From Chara braunii (taxonomy: Eukaryota > Streptophyta > Charophyceae > Charales > Characeae): a DNA stretch of 56,625 nt. The translations under genes and the position numbers were made by a program. This document shows, in pieces, positions 9,933-22,700 of this stretch. The number at the start of each line of letters is the position of its first letter. Position 1 is the stretch's first letter. The stretch is taken from NCBI GenBank assembly GCA_003427395.1, contig BFEA01000372.1:1293520-1350144 (forward strand), written 5' to 3'. A model generated the notes under the pieces. The model was given only the letters and a program-made list of their open reading frames with translations. It ran no database searches and was not told the origin of the DNA.

Positions 9933-12900
9933 TCAATCGTCGTATCGAGCAGGACGACGACGAGTGCGCTGTGGACGCTCAGAAGCATCCGGCTGCTGCT
10001 GAAGGTCTGCCTCGGATGAAGCAGGCTCGACTTCAGCGGTCTCCTCAGCCGGGGGAGAAGGAGGAGGGTCAGTGGGCTGAGGAGGAGCAGTGAACCCAGC
10101 ACCACGAGCACGGTCATAGGCACGCACCAACATGCGAGTGTGCTGCAAGTGCTCGAGGGGCTCCCAGGTGGCGTCCTCATCAGGGTAACCCTTCCAACTT
10201 ATGAGATACTCGACGTGGGGAGGGTTGTCGTCGGTGGCTCGGCGACCAATGATGTTTGAAATGAGGAACTCCTCGTGGCCGTCCACCATGATGGGTGGAG
10301 GGCGCTCGTATGGTCGTTCAGCGAAACGCTCAGACAGTCTGTGGTAAGGACGCAGTAATGAGACGTGGTAGACATCGTGCACACGAGTCTGGCGTAGGTA
10401 GTCAGGCAACTTCACACGAAAGCTGACCGGGCTAGATGCCATATCAGAACTGACGGCCTGGAGGATGCGGTATGGGCCAAAGAAGCGACGCCGAAACTTG
10501 CGAAGCGTGTCCGCTTCGAGTTGTAAGTGGCGGGCGTCGATAAGCACATCATCACCGACTTTGAATGGATGATCCATCCTCGATCGGTTCGCACGTGCTG
10601 CCATGCGAGTCTGGGAAGCGGCTATGTGCTCATGTGCGGTCTTCATGATCGACGTCATGTATGCAAGCCAATCATCCAGCGCGGGACAACTCTTGTCGGG
10701 GTGCAGCTGGGACGGTCGAAGGAAGTCCGCGGAAACATGCGAGTGATAGTGGAGATCGCAATAGTAGGGCGACATCCCCGTGGCTGGCGAGACGGCGTGG
10801 TTGTAGGCTATCTCCGCGTGGGCAAGATGGAGATCCCACTGCTGGTCGTCACGAACAATCTTTCGGAGAATGTCTCCGAGAGTTTTGTTCGTGATCTCGG
10901 TCTGACCATCAGTCTGAGGATGGTAAGACGAGGAGAAGCGGAGCTGAGTGTCGTACACCTCGTGGAGCCGTCGCCAGAATCGGCTGGTAAAGCGCGGGTC
11001 ACGGTCAGATATGATGCTCAGAGGTAAGCCGTGGTCATGCACGACTCGGTCAAACACGATGTCGGCGACCTCACGTGCACTAATGGCATAGCGGCACGGA
11101 ACAAAGCGTGCACGCTTCGTGAAGCGGTCGACGACGACCAGGATAGCATCATTGACCGCGAGGGGTCGGAGGACGAAGGGGACCGATAAAGTCCATCGAG
11201 ATGGACTGCCAACGACCCTCAGGGATAGGATGAGGCTGGAGAAAACCATAAGGCAAGTGGTTCGCACTGTTCACCTCCTGACAGGTGAGACACTCTGCGA
11301 CGTAGTCCTTCACAAAGTCATTGAGCTTCGGCCAGACGTACAGGCGGCTCACACGAGCCAACGTCTTGTGGAAGCCCATATCACCGGCGGCTGCCTGGTC
11401 ATGGAACTCTGCTATTGCTCGGACACGTAGCTGTCAAGTAGAGGGAACGCAAATACGGGGCTCTTTGATGCCCTGTGAACCGTGCCAGTACACAAGACCG
11501 ATGTCCCCAAGAGAGTAGTTCGGGGCGGTCTTGCCACTCCGAAGGGTCGCGTGGATGTCGCGATAGTCGGGGCAGTGGCAGTACTGAGTGCAAAACTCGT
11601 CGATCACCGAGTGGTGGACGGTGGTGACCGAGATGGAAGAGAGCTGGATCTGCTTCTGGTCGTGGTCAGGGCGCCGGGATAAGGCATCTGCGACCCGATT
11701 AGTCTCACCCTTAATGTGCTCAGTGGTGAAACTAAACTCGGATAGGTCGCACCACCAGCGAGCCTGTCGAGGAGTGAGCTTCGGTTTTGTCAAAAAAGCC
11801 TGGACAACAGAGTTGTCCGTACGCACCGTGAACGGTGCCCCGTGCAGGTAGTGACGCCAGTGCCGAGCGGCATAAACTACTGCGAGAACCTCACGTTCAT
11901 CAGTTGTGTAGTTTATCTTGGCGGGAGTAGAAGGCTATCGGACAATCACCTGAGCGAGACTCGACAGTGCCGTCCTCGGCGATGGTAGGAGAATAGTCAA
12001 TAGAAGGCTCGTCAGTAGCTGGACGAGTAGGCGTCAGTCGGGAAGCAGTGGAAGGGGTAGGTGGTGGGAAGCGAGGGATACGAGGATGAGAGGAATCAGG
12101 GTAGGAGGGGAAGACCTGAGAAAGCACTGCTCCTACAGCAAAGTCTGACGCATCAGTGGTAAGGATAAAAGGGCGATCAAAATCGGGTAAGTGAAGAACC
12201 GGTGCGCATGTCACCGCCTTCTTGAGGGCGTGGAAGGCGTCCTCGTGGAGGGGTGTCCAATCTAAGAAATACACTTTGTGTTGGGCAAAGCGGCACTTGC
12301 TCAACTTGGCGTAGAAGTCATGTCTGCGCAAGCAGTCAAGGACGTCGCGGAGGTGTCTGAGGTGCTCCTCAAGGGTACAACTGTAGACCAGGATATCGTC
12401 GAGGTAGACGAGAACGTACTGCTCCAAGATGTCCCTGAAGATGTCGTTCATCGCCCTTTGGAAGGTAGCGAGTGCGTTGGTGAGGCCGAATGGCATCACC
12501 GTAAACTCGTAGTGGCCAAAGCGCGATTGGAACGTGGTCTTCGGCTGGTCGACTGCAGCGACGCGGATCTGATGGTAACCGCTACGAAGATCAATCTTTG
12601 TAAAGAAGCGGTTGCCTGCTAGGCGGCCGAACAGCTCATCGGAACGGGGCATGGGGTAGTTGTTCTTAACCATGTAGCGGTTGAGACCGCGGTAGTCGAT
12701 GCAGAGATGAAGAGTTTCATCCGCTTTGCGAGCAAAGAGGACGGGTGCACCCCACGGGGAGTTGCTGGGTTTAATGAAACCCAGTCTCAGGAGCTCCTCA
12801 AGCTGACGCTTGAGTTCGGTGGCCTCGGGGATCGAGAGTCCGTAGGGTGCCTGGTGGTGAACACGATAGTCAGGCACAAGCTCGATGGAGTGCTCGACGT

Positions 12901-14062
12901 CACGCATCGGTGGGATGTCGGCGTACGAGAACGACGATGGGAAAACGCCATGGTACTCTCGGATGAGGTCACGAACTGCGGGCTCCAGGTCAGCCGTATA
13001 TCGTGCGAGTTCCTTGGTGTCAGCGTCAGCGCGCGACGGCGGGGTGGACTCGACGGACGGCGGAGGGACGGAAGTAGCGATGGGAGCCATGGAGATAGAA
13101 GAAGGATCTGGCTCCAGAGGGATGAGCTCGGCGTCGGGACAGGGTGGATCATAGTGTAAGAGATCCGTCACGTTCACCATAAAGAAGGTGACGTCGTCCT
13201 GTCGGATGAAGTGGGCGAACTGCCGAGGCGAGGTGACAGTGATACAAGGAGATGTTGTGGGCACGGAAGGCTCCAAGGGAAGGGAATCGGGGCGTGGTGT
13301 CGCAGTGGTACCTATGAAAGGTACGCGATACGTCTGTCCACACTTCGTTTTGAGACTGAGAGTGTTGATCGCCCAATCGGCCTCGGTGCTGCGGAACCGA
13401 CGAGACCACGGAGTGCCAAGAATGAAGTCGTACCCCGTCTCCATCACATCTAAATGTGCAGAGGAGCGGTGGCGACGAGACGCCGGGGGACGATCAGTCG
13501 GCTCGAGAGTGAGGAAGAAGGGGAGGTNGGTGACCGTCTGATCGAAGAAGCGCTGGGTCTTGTCATCCCCTAGGGTAACGGAGATGGGAGTCGGAGACCC
13601 TGTCGTGGGTAAGCGGGCTTCTTTCACCACGCGTGGGTGAATGAAGTCGCCTTGAGAACCGGAATCCCACAGAGTTGAGTACATCCTTGTGGAGGTCCCC
13701 AGTCGTACGGGGATGATTAGGAGGACGCGATCAGGGTCAGAGAGGATGGTGAGAAGGCGACGCAGTGCAGCGACGTTGAGGGTGAGTCGCTCCTGACGAG
13801 CCTGGAGCATGCTCAAGTCTAGAAGAGAGGACACAACGTCCTCGTGAGTCGCAAGCTGCTCGCTGCAATGGGCTAAGCGAATGGCTCGACACGTCGGTAG
13901 TCGTGGCGGGGAAGGAGGGGAGATGGTGGTCTGCGGAGGCGCAGACGGTACTGCGACAGAGGGATGAGTACACTCTGTCGGGTCCTGCAAGACCTCAACT
14001 CCAGTAGCGATAGGGGCAAACCGCGATGGGGATGTCGGGAAGCCGATTACAGAGGAGGGCAC
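9933..14062 (-). pseudogene. pol of the chromovirus: protease, RT, RNase H, integrase, chromodomain (disrupted)
   Basis: The 720-codon frame at 14062-11900 has a retropepsin-like motif LWDSGSQGDF (Asp at residue 133). The RT has SPWGAPVLFARK, CIDYRGLN, the YLDD catalytic box at residues 553-556, and TDASDFAVGAVLSQ of RNase H. Residues 600/601 (about 12262) join KVYFL directly to DWTPLHEDAF, so the usual thumb/connection segment is missing in frame. The frame shifts at about 11900 and resumes as NYTTDEREVLAVVYA. A TGA precedes the integrase HHCC finger (H, H, then CLTC). Another shift near 11170 leads to the integrase core with SDRDPRF and TDGQTEI, and ends in a chromodomain (EEFLISNIIG...YLISWKGYPDEDATWEPLE). 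One base (13528) is N. Not functional. Confidence 0.93.
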
Positions 14063-14229
14063 AGGTGTACACTACACCGTGGCTAGGAGGCGCCGCGGGG
14101 ATGCGAGGCGCCGGGGGGGGATGAAGCACGACGCTGGCGGGAAAGGTCAGCGTAATGGCGGTCGAGGGCGGTAGTGTAAGGGCACCGCGAGGAGGTATGA
14201 CCGTCCAAGCGACATCGCAAACACCCACG

Positions 14230-16164
14230 TCAGCCCAGAATAGTCGCGCGCTCCTTAGCGGAAAGGACACCGCGAGGAGGGACGAAACCCTGAGGGAGGT
14301 CCTTCTGAGGGACCTCGGGGGGCGACGCACCAGCGTGACTGGGGCGGCTGTGTGCCCGGGAAAGGGTGGAAAGGATGAGCTGGAGGCGCTCAGCCATAGG
14401 GAGAGTAGGGTCCTCCAGGTGGTGGTGGACGGCCTCGCCGAGGTCGAGGTCGGCGCTATGGTCACCCTCTGGTGACAGCAGGGCACCATCGTCCTGCTCA
14501 CCATACTCGAGAGTGCTGAAGCGGCGCGAGAAGTGGCGGCCCTGCTGCGTGGAACGGCGGGGGCGACCGCGGAAAGAGGTACAGCGCTGGGAAGTGTCGT
14601 GAGAGGAGGAGGAGGCGTAGCCCGTGCGCTGAGGCTGGGAGGAGGAGTCGGGGTGAAGACGGGCTCGCATCCGCTGGTGGTCCCTGGCAGCCTCGTAACC
14701 GTGCGGGGCCGATGTGAACTCGTACCGCCATAGCTCGAAGCGGTACTCCAGCGGAAGGTTGGCCAAGAAACGATCGATAAGGGCAGCCTCGGGGAGGAAC
14801 GCCACGTCACAAGTGAGGCGGGCGTCCTGAAAGACCTGGATGTGGCGATCTAGAGCGGCAGCGCCACCAGAGTCAGACCAGCATGTAGTGACGACACGCT
14901 CGAAGGTGTCAGTCACGTCGTATCGGGGTCCGAAGCGATCCTCGAGGAACGCCTGGAAATCCATGAAGGTCGGGGTCCGACCCTCACGAAGGGAGTACGC
15001 GTAGAAATCCTCCCAGGCCTCGAAAGGACCGCCACGTAGGCGCGTGGAGAGGTGACCCACCCACGTGTCGGGTGTGGCGCCCATGAGCTGGAGCGTGCGA
15101 GTGGCAGACTGCAGCCACCTAGACACGCGTATGCCTGTACCGTCATACAAGGCAATGCCCGACAAGCGGATGAGTGGTGCGCCACCGTTTTGGAGGCGAG
15201 GGGAACGGGAAGAAGGGGACAGCGCTACAGCGGAATAAGTCAGCGCAGGTCCTGGAGGAGGAGGCGCAGCTCACTGTACGCCCGGGCCGCATGGTGGAGC
15301 GGCGGGGGAAACAACGGCAGGCTGCGCGGGAGCTGCGGTAGAAGAGGTCGCAGCAACCGAGGGGATGGGGAGGAGGTAGGATGGGGATGGGTAGGGTGCA
15401 AGGCGAGGGAAGCGAGTCTGCATGGAAGGAAGAATAAAGGAAGAAGGGGGTGCGCCGAAAGGCGCGGCCACCTGTGAGGGTGGGGGTGGCTGAAGGCGTG
15501 AGAGGGCGAGGTCAGTCCGGAGCTGGGTGATCTCGTCCTCGAGACCTCGAACATAGGTCGAGCGAGGTGTGGCAGGGGGAGACGCACGAGCGGCGCGAGG
15601 CATCCCACAAGGGGTAGAGTCAGGTGACGTTGCGGTCGTGCGAAGAGGAGGGAGAAGTGGGGCACCCAGAAAAGTTGCGACCATGGTAGCGGGTTGTGGT
15701 ACCGTGGCCGTAGTGACCGAGGTCTGGGCGGGTGCGCCCATAGACTAAGGGAGGACCTGACTCGTGGCGGTCGTCGTGCTAGGGGCGTGGACGGTCACCA
15801 AGATGGCCGGGTCGGGGGCAGCGGAGGAGGAAGTTCCACCATGGCCACCCTGTTGGAGGACGGGGGACCTGGACTGGGAGTCAGGAAAAGAGATAGGGTG
15901 AGGAGAGGAAGGACGACCAGCGTCCTGGAGTTGCCGCACGTCGGTGGCAAGGGTCGCCACCTGCACCTGTAAGGGCGCGAGGGTCACGAGTTGCGCCTGG
16001 ATGGGCGCAAGGGTCGCGAGTTGCGCCTGGATGGGCGCAAGGAGGCAGGTGAGGAGGGTGTGCAGATCCCCCTGGGGCTGATGGCCTTGGTCCTCCGGCA
16101 CGGGTGTGGAGCCCGATGTCGTGGCCATCGCCGTGTCGGCGGCGTGTGACACACCGTCGGCCAT
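14230..16164 (-). pseudogene. gag of the chromovirus with two in-frame stops
   Basis: One minus-strand frame runs from an ATG at 16164 to a stop at 14230, interrupted by TAG at about 15745 and TGA at about 15271. The N-terminal part has a small imperfect repeat (LAPIQAQLATLAPIQAQLVTL) and Pro/Ser/Thr-rich linkers with a short helical stretch (GLEDEITQLRTDLALSRL). The third part holds the retrotransposon gag core: FEAWEDFYAYSLREGR, FLEDRFGPRYDV, FLANLPLEYRFELWRYEF. No CCHC zinc knuckle is visible in the basic C-terminal region. Gag would form the capsid around element RNA. The pol frame is different from gag, so expression would normally need frameshifting or a separate start. Two stops make it a pseudogene unless both are suppressed. 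Confidence 0.8.
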
Positions 16165-17810
16165 GGGGAGATGACGGACCGGACAAGAGGGGGCCAGAAG
16201 AGGTCCGCGTGAGTGGAGGGCGTAGGGGGAAGTCCGCGGTAGAAAGCGACGAACGGCGCTAGCAAGGCTAGCGCAGGCGCCGTCAAAGGGGGAGGGGTGG
16301 TTCGGGTCAAGGGTGCCCGAAGAGGACGGGGAAGTAGGGGGGGGTTGAAGAACCCTAAACCCTACAAAAACCCTAAGAAAACCCTAACCGAAGTTTAAGT
16401 GGTTAGGGTAGGGTACCGGTGACCTAATCAAGAAAGTAAAATAGCAAGCATAGGGGGGGGGAAGGCGGGAGAAAAATAAATAAACAGCGAGATTTCGAGA
16501 GAAAATAAAAATAAATAAAAAATAAATAAATAATTAAATAATTAAATAAATAAATAAAAAGATATGAAGGGAAAACAATATTTATATTTTTGAAATTTTC
16601 GGCAGCATTTCCCTGCCCCCCACGGGGTCAAGAAGGAGAGACCAAGGTGAGCACACTAGAGATGCCGCAAATAATTAAAAAAAAAAATGCAGAGAATAAA
16701 TAAATAAAGAAGTAAATAAGTGGATGAGGATGTGGGGAGGAATGAAGTATCTAATTTGTCAAAAATTTTGGCAGCATTTCGTTACCCCCATGGGGTCGAA
16801 GTGTGCCGAAAAAGACTAAGTAAGGAAAAATCAAAAAATTTCGGTAGCACTTCGTTACCCCCACGGGGTCAAAATGTGTGCCGAAAGCAAGAAAGACTAA
16901 CACCTAATTAGATTTAGGGTTGCCGTAGAGAAAATCGAATTTTCAAAATAAATAGAAAAATAAATATCAAAAAATGAGAAAAGAATGTGGAAAAGAAGAT
17001 ATTTCGAATTTTTAGAAAATAAAAAATATAAATAAAAAAGGGAGATAGAAAAAAAGAAAAAAAAAGAAAAATCGAAGTAGGGGGGGAAGGGGGGATGAGA
17101 AAGTGATGGAGAGAAGAAAGAAATATGTGGGAGAGGGAAAAAGATGGAAGTGGAAGGTGGGGGAATGATGTGGTGGCAGTTGGTGGAGAGAAGGGTGAGA
17201 GAATGGGAGAGAAAGAGGATGGGGAAAGATGGAGAGTGATCAAGAAACTAAGAGGAAAGGAGGAAAGAAAAAAAAAGAAATGAAGAAAAAGAGGGTAAGA
17301 TAGTGGTTAGTGGGATAAAAGGTGGGGTGGGGAAGGTAAAAAAGAGGAGGGGAGAGAGGCAGTGGAAGGTGGGGGCAAGAAAAGGGGAGAGAGAGATGAT
17401 ACCTGGCCCTTGGTGTCTCCAAGGGCACAAGGTATACCAAGACCAGGAGGGTCTTGGCCTTCGCTGCAGCTCACCAACTGGAGGATGTAAGGGGGGGGCT
17501 GAGATCTTGATCAGCCCCTAGTTGCAGCACTGCAGATCAAGGGTGTGCTGTGTGAGCATACCCTGATGGGTGATGATGATGATGTAGGGTTGGCTGAGAT
17601 CTTGATCAGCCACCCTACTGCCGCAGTCACATAGCCCCCTAGCCAAGGGGAAATCTTGAGCTGCTGCGAAGCTGCTGCTGCACCAGTAGAGAGATAGTAA
17701 AAAAAAATAATAATAATAATGTTGTGGCGCAGCCCCCTAACCAGGGGGGTCTTCAGTCCACAGCAAAGTCCCACGTGGCACTGCAGGTGGCCACGTGCAC
17801 AGGCAGCAGC
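16165..17810. repeat. Chromovirus leader region with repeated foldback motif and telomere-like repeats
   Basis: Non-coding region between gag and the right LTR (gap side). Three copies of a foldback motif built around ACCCCCACGGGGTC, flanked by GGCAGCA and TGTGCCGAA arms, lie at 16597-16635 (right arm degraded), 16766-16812 and 16839-16886. At 16346-16410 there are degenerate CCCTAAA/CCCTAA repeats followed by TTAGGGTAGGG. 16500-16560 is AT-rich with AAATAAATAA runs, and 17080-17400 is strongly purine-rich on the plus strand. GGCTGAGATCTTGATCAGCC is repeated at about 17499 and 17591. Confidence 0.6.
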
Positions 17811-18410
17811 NNNNNNNNNNNNNNNNNNNNNNNNNNNNNNNNNNNNNNNNNNNNNNNNNNNNNNNNNNNNNNNNNNNNNNNNNNNNNNNNNNNNNNNNNN
17901 NNNNNNNNNNNNNNNNNNNNNNNNNNNNNNNNNNNNNNNNNNNNNNNNNNNNNNNNNNNNNNNNNNNNNNNNNNNNNNNNNNNNNNNNNNNNNNNNNNNN
18001 NNNNNNNNNNNNNNNNNNNNNNNNNNNNNNNNNNNNNNNNNNNNNNNNNNNNNNNNNNNNNNNNNNNNNNNNNNNNNNNNNNNNNNNNNNNNNNNNNNNN
18101 NNNNNNNNNNNNNNNNNNNNNNNNNNNNNNNNNNNNNNNNNNNNNNNNNNNNNNNNNNNNNNNNNNNNNNNNNNNNNNNNNNNNNNNNNNNNNNNNNNNN
18201 NNNNNNNNNNNNNNNNNNNNNNNNNNNNNNNNNNNNNNNNNNNNNNNNNNNNNNNNNNNNNNNNNNNNNNNNNNNNNNNNNNNNNNNNNNNNNNNNNNNN
18301 NNNNNNNNNNNNNNNNNNNNNNNNNNNNNNNNNNNNNNNNNNNNNNNNNNNNNNNNNNNNNNNNNNNNNNNNNNNNNNNNNNNNNNNNNNNNNNNNNNNN
18401 NNNNNNNNNN
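17811..18410. other. Assembly gap, 600 N
   Basis: Exactly 600 undetermined bases. From the 316-bp left LTR I expect only about 21 bases of the right LTR plus the primer-binding site and part of the leader to be hidden here, so the true size cannot be read from the window. Confidence 0.99.
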
Positions 18411-18704
18411 GTGCTCCGCTAGTGATAGAGATGGAGATGGAGGAAAAAGGGGGGAGCGAGATGGCACAACGCAGCTCCCCACGCAAGACTCCAACGCACG
18501 TACTCCAAAATGTGCAAGTGAAGAATGAGGACGAAACAGACAACTGCTGGGGTATACCCCAGCGGACTGANTGGACTGGACTGGACTGGCGGGTACCGAC
18601 AGAGGTACCGGCCTGGACTGGACTGGACTGCCCCCGAATAGAACACAGGTCTGTGAGAACAGGCCAAGGGGCTGGTCTCACAGCCCAACCAGAGGTCTGC
18701 TACA
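18411..18704 (-). repeat. Right LTR (5' LTR of the minus-strand chromovirus), truncated by the gap
   Basis: Matches 8491-8785 of the left LTR throughout, including the GCTGGGGTATACCCCAGC palindrome, and ends GGTCTGCTACA where the left copy has GGTCCGCTACA. One ambiguous base lies at 18571. Followed by AGCGG, the right target-site copy. Confidence 0.85.
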
Positions 18705-18709
18705 AGCGG

Positions 18710-19738
18710 TAAACAAGCAAAGCTACCAGCGGTAAACAGGCAATACTGTCGGATTGAAGAGGTGTGTTTGTCTCTCCTTCCCCAGCTTTACTCCCCCTCC
18801 TTTCTTTTTTTCCTCTCTTTTTCTCTTTTTCTTGCCTTACCCCACAGAACAAAGATTCCCCAGCCAGGTCCTGCTGAACTAATCAAAAATGAAAACGAAT
18901 CAATTCACCAATTCATCATACAGGTATGAATACGAAGAGCTAGTGGCGTTACTGGCAAGAGATAGAGTTGATACTTTGCCGTCAACTAACACCCCTCCTT
19001 ATTATTCTATCTCCTCTCGTTAACCATCCTAATCAGCATAGCCTGGCACCACTGGGCATTACCATTCGTCAAATCATTTTTGGCACCAGTTCGTCAAATC
19101 ACTATCCACACGTCCAACCCTCCTAGCCTCCTCCATCTCCACATTCATTCATATTACCTCCACTGCATGCGCCGACCTGTCATAACACTACCACCAGCTA
19201 ATAAGGCCAGCACCCCACATTCATCCCTCCCCCTCTACACAACCTTCGTTTTCATTTCTCCCTACGCCTCACCTACCCCCACTCCCGCCTAAACCATAAC
19301 CCTTCGCTCAGCACATTGTTAGCGTACGAAAAAATATTCAAGATGACGGCAAAGAGAACCAAAGGTCAGGACTCTCTCATGTTCTACCAAGGGGCTATGT
19401 GACACAATTTGTTCAGACAGTTGGGATCGATCCCATATGCCAGACCCACTTCACCCTACCCGATGCAGCAAAGGACAATGCCAAGTAACAACCAAAGTGG
19501 CAACATTTGAAAATCCAAAACCGCTGCAAAATGACTATCCCAGGCAACTTCTTCGAACTTGACACAGTCGTCTCACACTCAAGGAATCCATCAATCTCAG
19601 TTTCCACCTCTCACTGGCCAGGGTAACCAGCAGCCACAATCTTAGTGTGAAAAGAGGGATGTTGTCCCTTCGCAGCAGGTTGATCATTCACCTTCTCACT
19701 CTCTCCATCCATATCATAATAAATCACAGTCCCACTCA
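18710..19738. other. Spacer between chromovirus and LINE
   Basis: Contains two copies of CAGCGGTAAAC/AAGCGGTAAAC near 18704-18740, a pyrimidine-rich stretch (18770-18845) and unremarkable AT-balanced DNA. The true 5' end of the LINE may lie here, but I cannot place it. Confidence 0.4.
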
Positions 19739-22700
19739 ATGCAGAAGAGTTCTGAAGAACAGATCGTAGTAAAATCATCAGGGAAGGAAGCGACCATGGA
19801 TAATAGGATAATGCGGGATCAGGAAGAGATCCTTACAGAGGAAGAAAGATGGTTGGAACAGAACAGGAAGGACAAAGGAGCTCACCCGGACAAAGCAGAG
19901 AACTCTAATGAACTATCGGAGGAAACATGGGCACAAAGGGTCAGGACGACCCTCCAGGACGAGACACTTAATGTGAGCAGGCCAGCCTTAGATCCTCCAG
20001 GAGCTCCAGCGGAGCGGAGGAACTAAAGATTCCCCTCAGAAATCTCTCTTCAGCAAGGGTCTATTTCCTAACCCTTTTTCTCTTACCTTCATAACAGAAA
20101 GTAATAGAACAGGGAGGAAGGAAAACAGTAATGGAGTCCTACCCGCCAAAGAAATTACCTCAGAGAGATGCGATGTATAGGAAACACGCGAGTAATTGGA
20201 TTTTCTTCAATGACGGAGCCAACAGATCCACAAACGACAAGATCAAATGGATCTGTAAAAGACTGGAGCAAATGAAGGAGAGCTCAGAAGCGGTCTCAGA
20301 ATTTTTTCTAATCCAGCCTATTTCCCCTACAGTTTTCACAGTCCTTTGTCTGTTCGAGAAAGATTAAAAAAATGATTGATAGCTGGAAAAAACTATTTTG
20401 GGGCACCTCACAAGTAAAAATTTATCCATGGATGCCAAAGAAGATTAGTCCGGACAAAAAAAGGGACCAGCTAATGAGGGACTTCTATTGGGTTGAGCCG
20501 AGGTATATCCCAATAGAAGTTCAAGCAGCTTTTGTGCATGATTTTGGACAACAGTTCAAAATAGTCGACTTCATAGATCCGCTCCCAGCACATAAGGCAA
20601 AAATGGATGATTACATGATGCTCGCTCTGGATCTGCAAAAGGAACAACAATTTTCACTCGATGATATAATTCCATATAAGACGGGAGGGAGGATCTACCA
20701 AATACATACAACCCATAAATTCAGACTATGGTACTTTAAATGTAAAATGTATGGGTACAAAATTCGCCTGTCCCATGCACCCCCAACATACAATGACAAC
20801 AGAACATAGGCTGAATAAAGATCCTCTGCGCCCACATCGATGGACCCCAGGGGTACCGGGACATGAGGGGTGGGTCTATAGTGACGGATCTAATTGTATG
20901 GGAGTGCCAATTGGTTGGTACTAAGAAGGAAGAAGCCATCATCGCAAAACTTATCGTCCTTCAGCAGATTGGTTACCACCGCATCAAATGCATCAGCAAC
21001 CGCAACAATCACCTCATCAACCCCCCCATGGCAATCATGGGAAACAGGGAAATCACAGTAACCTGGGGCAACAAAACCTGAGCAGGCAGGGTCAACCAAA
21101 CCAGTTGAACCAACAAAGTCAGTCTAATCAGTCAAACCAGTCATTGCAAAGTAATCTCCGCACACAGCAAAAAGATCACTCTCAACCAAAACCGAACAAA
21201 TTGAAACACAGAGAGGAAGGAGGCAATAGAGAGACTCCCGTGGAACACAACAGATCTATGGGTCCATCCCCGGACGTTTACAAAAGAAAGTGCAATCGGG
21301 TAACCTGGAATGGAAAGAGGTCAGGAAGAAGTCTCAAAACCCAGAACAAAGTAGCCAGAACCCAAATCAATGTAGCCAGGACCCAGATCAAAGTAGCCAG
21401 GATCAACCCCCTGCCCAGTCACAACAACAACAACAGCAACAACAACAACAACAACAAACCCATCAAACACAACCAGCAAAACTGTCACAACAGGTAGACC
21501 AACCTCTTCAACAGGGAGAGTTGGTTCCACAGTCATCGCTTACACCCCACCTCCCAAACGAGGTCATCAGCTCCGACAGGGCACTAGGGCAAAGGGAGGG
21601 TAGAGAATATATGGAAATTGATCAGTTGAAGGAAGTGTTCTCACATGATATGATAGAAGTAGAAAATGCCCCGGTAGTGCCCTCACCTTTTGCGGTGATG
21701 GGTGCCAAAAGGGAGGGAGTGGACTCGTTGACAGAGCTGCAGTCTAGCCTGCACAAGATGGTGACGTGGCTCATAGCAAATCTGAAATTTAAATTCGCTG
21801 CTAACTTGGGGAGAGATTGGTCGCAGACGCAAGCTTATATTTCCTCCCTTCTGATGAGGAGTGATAGTATGAAAACAACTGTTCAATACGGCCTCCCTTC
21901 TCACTCTGCTTGGACGGAGATGTGTGACAAGCTACTCCACGCTGTTTCAGAGAAGTTGTCTCTTGAGAAGCCCCACCCACAAGCAGGTGACTTGAACCAT
22001 GTTCAGACTAACTCCAGGGATAAACAAGTCCAGGACTCCTATATGGATACCAAGATCACCAAAGGGGTTAGGAGAATCAAAGAACTGGCGAGGAGAAAAG
22101 ACAATAACACAAAACTCAGAGTCACAGTCCACAATAAGGAAACGCAGTTCAAACAATCCAGACACAACAAACAAAATCACTGCGTGATGACGTTGAAGAA
22201 AGAAGGGTACCATAAGAATGTGCTGAAGAAGTTGGCTCTCACTCCGAGGAAAAACTCATGATCAAAACAGCAAGGAAACAAAGAAAGGAGGAAAGGAAAA
22301 CAGTAATAACTGAGGTTACTTCCATTTCACAACATAGCACGAACCAATCCATAGTTCTGGATCAACATCCCATTCCCCCTGAAGGACTGGATCAAATTCA
22401 GGCCTCAGATCTACAGATGGTGATCACGACAACCCAAATGATGATACCATATCTAAAAGATAAGGAGCGGGATTGTCATGACGCCATACCACAGACCCCC
22501 GGCCCCATGGATAAGAATATACTAATATGCTCACAAGATCATAGTCCGTTCCAGGATGAGGGAATTTCCATTACCTCATTAGATCACTACCTGCAAAACG
22601 ATCTTCAAGTAGCAGAAGAGATTATGAGCAAGAAAAGCCAGAGCCAGTCACATCCACATCCAAAACTGGTAGAGATTTTCTCTCAAATAACAGGGGGGGG

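Larger units (their letters stand above)
8465..18709 (-). mobile_element. Chromovirus-type Ty3/gypsy LTR retrotransposon, defective, with target-site duplication
   Basis: Direct repeats at 8470-8785 and 18411-18704 bracket a minus-strand gag-pol with the order protease, reverse transcriptase, RNase H, integrase, chromodomain. That order and the terminal chromodomain place it among chromoviruses. The flanks read AGTGG (8465-8469) and AGCGG (18705-18709), a 5-bp target duplication with one transition. The two LTRs differ at roughly 12 of about 294 comparable bases by eye, so the insertion is not recent. Defects: two stops in gag, an in-frame deletion after the RT catalytic domain, frameshifts near 11900 and 11170, and a stop before the integrase zinc finger. 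A 600-N gap (17811-18410) hides the primer-binding site and the inner end of the right LTR. Confidence 0.92.

Noticed and set aside
11900-13541. Plus-strand frames opposite the chromovirus pol
   Set aside because: Antisense shadows of a GC-rich coding strand.
16346-16410. A chromosome end
   Set aside because: Only a few degenerate telomere-like units, embedded in a retrotransposon leader.
17511-18712. Long open frames on both strands across 17.5-18.7 kb
   Set aside because: They are open only because 600 N bases cannot encode stops.
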